64,000 bases of DNA from Flammula alnicola (Eukaryota > Basidiomycota > Agaricomycetes > Agaricales > Strophariaceae), in NCBI GenBank assembly GCA_015499995.1, contig JADNRV010000124.1, forward strand, positions 1-64,000. Direction: 5' to 3'. This document shows positions 59,596 through 64,000 of the stretch, one piece after another (within the stretch, counting starts at the first letter, position 1; the number at the start of each line of letters is the position of its first letter). Under the pieces are notes generated by a model that did not search any database, had not been told where the DNA came from, and was given only the letters and a program-made list of their open reading frames with translations. Position numbers and translations under genes: made by a program.

Positions 59596-62500
59596 ATGGT
59601 CCTCGGCGCTCTATTCAATTTCTCCGCCAGCTCTTCCACGACGCCTGTCGAGAAAGACAAGCGTGCTAGTATTTCATCCACGGCTTCGAGCTCAGATTCA
59701 GAATCCACCGCGTCCGGATCTTCGGGCGCCCGCGACAGCTCGACGATGGGCAGCAAAGAGCGTGCAAACGGGACAGGGGCAGAGGAGGGCGACTCGTTGT
59801 TGACGCCTGCTACGTCGAATTACAACGACATGCAGGAGATGCTTGGGGGTGCGGGTCCAAGTGCGAAGGCTGCCTCCGATTCCACACCAACCACACCCAC
59901 CATCCCCACCCCCACCCCCTCCTACACCTCCATCTACACCACCCCACCTCCCATAACCTACCCCTATACCCCCGCGATCGCACTCAGCGACCTGCCAGGG
60001 ATAGCCTACGCGCTGGAGCTGTTCCTCAGTTCCAAGATGTTCGAGAGTGAGGCGTATTGTCGGGAAAGTGATGTGCGGATGGAGAGGCTGTATTTCGCGA
60101 CAGGCTATGGGCTTATTCAATGTGTGAAGGGGTTGATGAGCTATGAGGATGATGTAAGTGGGTTTTTGGTTTTGGGATTTTAGGATAGGGTTGGACGTTG
60201 TGACATGTTCTGTGTTATGGATTCCACCTTCCGTGTTTCGTGTTCGGTATTCCATGTTCGATATTCCGTCTTTCATCCTCCATCTCTCGTATTTCATGTT
60301 TTCCCGCAATATAACAACGCATATACTCACATCCCCACCCCTCCTAGGACCTCCTCGCCGGTATCGCCCACACCAAGCAAGGCAACCTCATCGCCAACGC
60401 GCACCGCAAGAAAGCCGCCTTCTTCGGCTCGCGCCTCGCCGGCTACGTCGTCTCCGCGGTGCACAGTGGTGGCAATAACACAGCCTTTATCAAGAGCATG
60501 ACGGACGTGGAGAGGCACGCGGAGCTCGTGTATGCGGAGAGTCTGTTCGAGAAGGCGCTCTTGGGCATTATGTATTCGGGGGATTGGTTGGCTTTTATTA
60601 AGGAGGCGTGAGTCTGTTTGTCCATTTATTCATCCCTTCTCTCCACCCATCCAACCCATCCGACCTTCATTGTACACGTCCCTTGCATTTTAAGCCGCGA
60701 ACTGACGTCGAACACCCCCTCGCAGACTCAATATGCGCACCACAATCTCCATCTACCGCCAACTAGGCACCTACATAGACGCCATGGACGCCTCTTATGC
60801 CTCCTCTTCCTCCTCGTCTGCCACCGACCCCTCCATCGACGCGCACTTCAGATCTGGGGTGTACCTGGGCGTGGGGATGTCGAATATCATCCTCAGTTTG
60901 ATGCCGGGCAAGCTGATGACGCTGGTGGAGCTGTTCGGGTACCATGGGGATCGGCGGCTGGGGCTGGAGATGTTGATGAGGGCGGGTGGGTGGGTGGAGG
61001 GGGAGGATGAGCCAAGGGTTGGGGCTGGTGCGTGTTATCTTTCTCCGTCTCTCTCTCTCTCTCTTGTCGGTACGATGGAAAGCTGATCCCTCTTTTGATT
61101 TTAGCGGAGGAAGGTGTGCGGCGGTCGATCTGCGATATGGCACTGCTCATCTTCCACTTGGTGCTCTCGAGCTTCACGTTTGATGGGGTGGACGTGAAGG
61201 TGGCAAGTAAGATTTTGAAGTGGAATTTGAAGCGGTATCCGAATGGTCTGTCCCCGTCCTCCCTGCCATCGTACCCTTTTCCCCACCGTTTACTTATTTT
61301 TTCGTGCAGGCGTGTTTTTCCTTTTCGGCGCCGGCCGTCTCGGGCTCATGCACTCTCAGCCTCGAAAAGCCATCGAGTACTACACCAAAGCCATGGAAGT
61401 GCAGAAACAGTACCGCAACCTGCATCATATATCCTTCTGGGAGATCGCCATCGCGAATTTGGCACTGTGGGACCTGGAGGCGAGTTTGGGATGTTGGCGG
61501 GAACTGGAAAGGGAGGCTACCGTACGTTTCTTTTTTTCTTTCTTTCTGGATTTGGGAACTGATGGCGGTTTTGGGTAGTGGTCGAAATCGATTTATTCGT
61601 ATGGGATGGCAGTGTGTCTCCTTGAGAGTGGGCGGGATGATAAGGCGAAGAAGGAAGAGGCTGCGAAGCTTATGGAGAAGGTCCCTAGTCTAAGGCAGAA
61701 GATCGCGGGCAAGAGTATACCCATGGAGGTACGCTATCTCTCTCTTTTTTAAAATCCTGCAGAGGCATTATCCTGACGAAAATGGATTGTCGTTAATAGA
61801 AATTAGTCGCTCGCAAAGCACGTAAATTCCACTCTCAGCACCAGCGGCTCGCTTTACCGGCACTGGAGATGGCGTACCTCTTCCAGGGCATCACGCATGC
61901 GCCGCGGACGGTCATCGTGCAGAAGATGCTGCCCGAGGTGGATAGGTGCTTGACGGAGCTGGGTGTGTATGATGAGGTCGTCGCTAGAGAGCAGGAGAAG
62001 GAGAACGTCGAGAAGGCTGGTGGGGATGGCAAGGACGTGACGGAGAAGGAGCAGAAGGAGAGAGAGAAGAGGTATTTTGGCGGTGAGGGGTACTGGGACG
62101 ATTATTGTCTGGCGATGTTCTTGAGGGGTGTGTGTATGCGGTATGTTGCGTATCCGGTGCGTTGTCTTCTTACTTTACTCTTTGGTTTCTCGATGCTTAC
62201 AGTCCTTGAATATACAGGACCCGGACGCGGAGCTGGATCCAACTGAAGAACTGTCGGGAATCATTCCACAGGCGGACGCTGCCCGCGCCTCGGAGCTTGC
62301 TTTCCGCGCCGTGTTCGAGCACGGCCCCAAGATTGATTTGGACCACCATTTGGTGTATCACGCTCGTGAGTAGCTGATATTTTTGTCCTTCTTTCTCGCC
62401 TTCCTCTCGAGCTAACTGTCTTCTATTCTCTAAGACTACGAACTCGGCCGCCTCCTCTCCAACCTCCCTCCGACCTCCTTCCCATCTCCAAAATCACCCA

Positions 62501-62754
62501 AGTCTCCGACAAACTCCCACCATACCCTTTCCCATACCCACTCGCACGCCTCCTCCCACTCAGGCGGTGGTGCGCACGCGGAGAACCATACAGCGTCAGA
62601 GACGGCGGCGCTAGAGCAGTTCGAGCTGATCCTCAGCGGGAAGTACCTCGAGGTAGGCCCGAGTGGGCGGAAGGGGAAGTATAGTATGGAGAATGCGCTG
62701 GTGATGCGCACGCATGCTGCTGTTGCTGTGCTTGGGAAGGGCGGTCGGCTTTGA
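59596..62754 (+). CDS. IML2: Iml2/TTC39-family tetratricopeptide protein
   Basis: Predicted 815 residues, related to yeast Iml2 (inclusion-body clearance, lipid droplet and mitochondrial outer membrane associated) and animal TTC39. Nine exons: 59596-60153, 60348-60607, 60726-61027, 61105-61245, 61310-61521, 61579-61728, 61800-62156, 62218-62365 and 62435-62754, all in phase. A Ser/Thr/Pro-rich N-terminus is followed by the conserved start LPGIAYALELFLSSKMFESE. Further hallmarks are AFFGSRLAGYVVSAVHS, HAELVYAESLFEKALLGIMY, then GVYLGVGMSNIILSLMPGKL, FLFGAGRLGLMHSQPRKAIE and YYTKAMEVQKQYRNLHHISF, the helical repeat region. A low-complexity His/Ser loop lies near the C-terminus, then a final conserved-looking FELILSGKYLEVG. 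The last intron has an AAG acceptor. No defects are seen, so a housekeeping-type gene. Confidence 0.9.
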
Positions 62755-64000
62755 GCGCTGAACACTGCGCTTTGAGTTGGGGGTAGAGGGAAGTAGATTT
62801 GAGTTGGGAAGGTCAATTTCTATCGTTATTTTCGTGGTGCGATCCCTTTGATTGATTGCATATTTTTGTTGTCTGCTTGTGTGCTATATCTGTTTCCGTA
62901 TCTATTTCTCGCGTTATCTAACTCTAATTCTATGTACTTACGCAAGTTGGATGATACTCACTTTCCACTACTTGTATCCCGCTTTTTTCACTGATTTCAA
63001 ACTTTCGGGCATGGTAGGTCTCTCTTCAAATGATCAAGTGTATCGATCCGGTGTTGTTTGTTAATGGTCATGGTCTTTCCATGTCAACGGAGGCGAGTAG
63101 ACCTGATCTCGCCGCGGGAAGGAATGTGGATGCTCCGTCGTTGCCCGTGTCCCTCTCTCATTTTTCTCAGTTGAGACGCCTAGTGAATGTGACTTTGATA
63201 TGATATAGCACCCGAAGTCATAACGGTACCTCCACACAAATAGTAAATTTGATCCCCTCCTGCCTGGAACTTTTCAATTTATGACTTTATGACCTGCTGT
63301 TGAACATCGAAACATTAAGAATTGGGGATCGTGGAAATTTTATCTCGCCGTTCACTTTTACTCTATAGTACCTTGGCTGTTCCGCTCGGAGACAATACTT
63401 ACTAGCAGATCTTCCAGCGTCTCTCGGTCCGGACGCCGTTCCATTTATTGAAGCCTTGGGTAGCTGGATTATCGGCAACCTTGTGTAAGTCCAAATCTAC
63501 GTTGTGGGAGAACATTCTATTCCTTCTTTTTCAATATGCAGATGGAACTTCGAGACCGTCCGCTATCTTGGCTCTCAAAGCCAAGAGGTTAAAGAAATGG
63601 GAATGATAAACTTTCGACCTTAAGAGCTCGTTGAAGACATCTCCCGTCGCAGACGAAGATTAAATGCTTTTCCCATACCCACAATGGCTTTAATCGACCG
63701 AGGATCGGGTGCCTTATCACTGCGCACCAGGGCCGCCTACATATAAAACTTGTGTAGATTTGGATTTTTAATGCGCAGCTTGGATGCTCTGTGTTTCCAT
63801 GGCGCACCGCGCTGCGGCGCATTTGTCTTTATTTTCTCAGTGAATTCACATCCGTCCGACAATTTCCTTCCCTAATTATACAAGCCTAGATCCATAAATA
63901 TCGACTGAATCCATGAGTTGGTAAATTTTACGATTTCATGAAGTTCATAAACTTGTTCAAGCATGAAATGCCATCAAAGTCTAGATGTCAACGACGTTCA
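62755..64000. other. Right-end stretch, no gene supported
   Basis: Short frames on both strands; a plus-strand segment near 63400-63485 (SLGPDAVPFIEALGSWIIGN) is mildly protein-like but isolated. A gene could begin beyond the window edge. Confidence 0.5.

Noticed and set aside
1..64000. CRISPR arrays, operons, ribosome binding sites, rRNA
   Set aside because: The sequence is eukaryotic; no spaced identical repeats or rRNA-like segments were found.

Overview
The window reads as nuclear DNA of a basidiomycete fungus, most likely an Agaricomycete. Coding regions are broken by many short introns of about 50 bases with GT..AG ends (a few use GC donors or AAG acceptors). The recognisable families fit: an HNH_2 nuclease protein, mushroom-style F-box/LRR proteins, an OPT transporter, a Plavaka-type transposase, a DUF6698-like protein, a JmjC-like dioxygenase and an Iml2/TTC39 protein. 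No rRNA, tRNA, CRISPR array or bacterial operon was found. Exon joins were read by eye from reading frames and splice motifs, so ends may be off by an exon. The species is not identified.

Left part (0-25 kb): a voltage-gated potassium channel, an HNH_2 nuclease protein, a low-complexity basidiomycete protein (minus strand), a decayed F-box gene, a long gene-poor stretch, a complete 20-exon oligopeptide transporter, an intact F-box/LRR gene, a small orphan gene, a 3-kb stretch with paired convergent splice-donor motifs, and a broken, 3'-truncated copy of farnesyltransferase beta subunit.

Middle (24.6-31.3 kb): a small GRF-type zinc-finger locus and a BRCT-domain gene (both minus). A CTAG-rich non-coding block lies where the BRCT gene's first exon should be. 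A minus-strand fragment resembling the N-terminus of Spt5-like proteins and a 166-bp MITE follow.

Accessory module (31.8-46.3 kb): five genes in tandem on the plus strand. They are an orphan with a proline-rich tail, a JmjC-like 2-oxoglutarate oxygenase with one in-frame stop, an orphan of about 1,400 residues, a 303-residue Cys-rich protein, and a decayed gene ending in a Cys/His cluster. The 1,400-residue gene is split inside an exon by a 931-bp foldback element with long inverted arms and a 10-bp target duplication; leaving out the element and one duplication keeps a single frame across all ten exons. Directly downstream lies a nearly complete Plavaka transposase (46.8-51.2 kb) with one in-frame stop. 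I read 31-51 kb as a repeat-rich accessory island. Whether the five-gene module is itself mobile is inference.

Right part (51-64 kb): an intact DUF6698-like gene, a gene-poor stretch with degenerate repeats, an F-box gene with an in-frame amber codon, an F-box remnant related to a fragment at 18 kb, and a complete nine-exon Iml2/TTC39-family gene. The last kilobase holds no supported gene.

Two themes recur. Four reading frames are stopped by TGA or TAG codons that could come from CGA or CAG by one C-to-T change, and several frames slip by one base without an intron. Real decay and assembly errors cannot be separated from the sequence alone.
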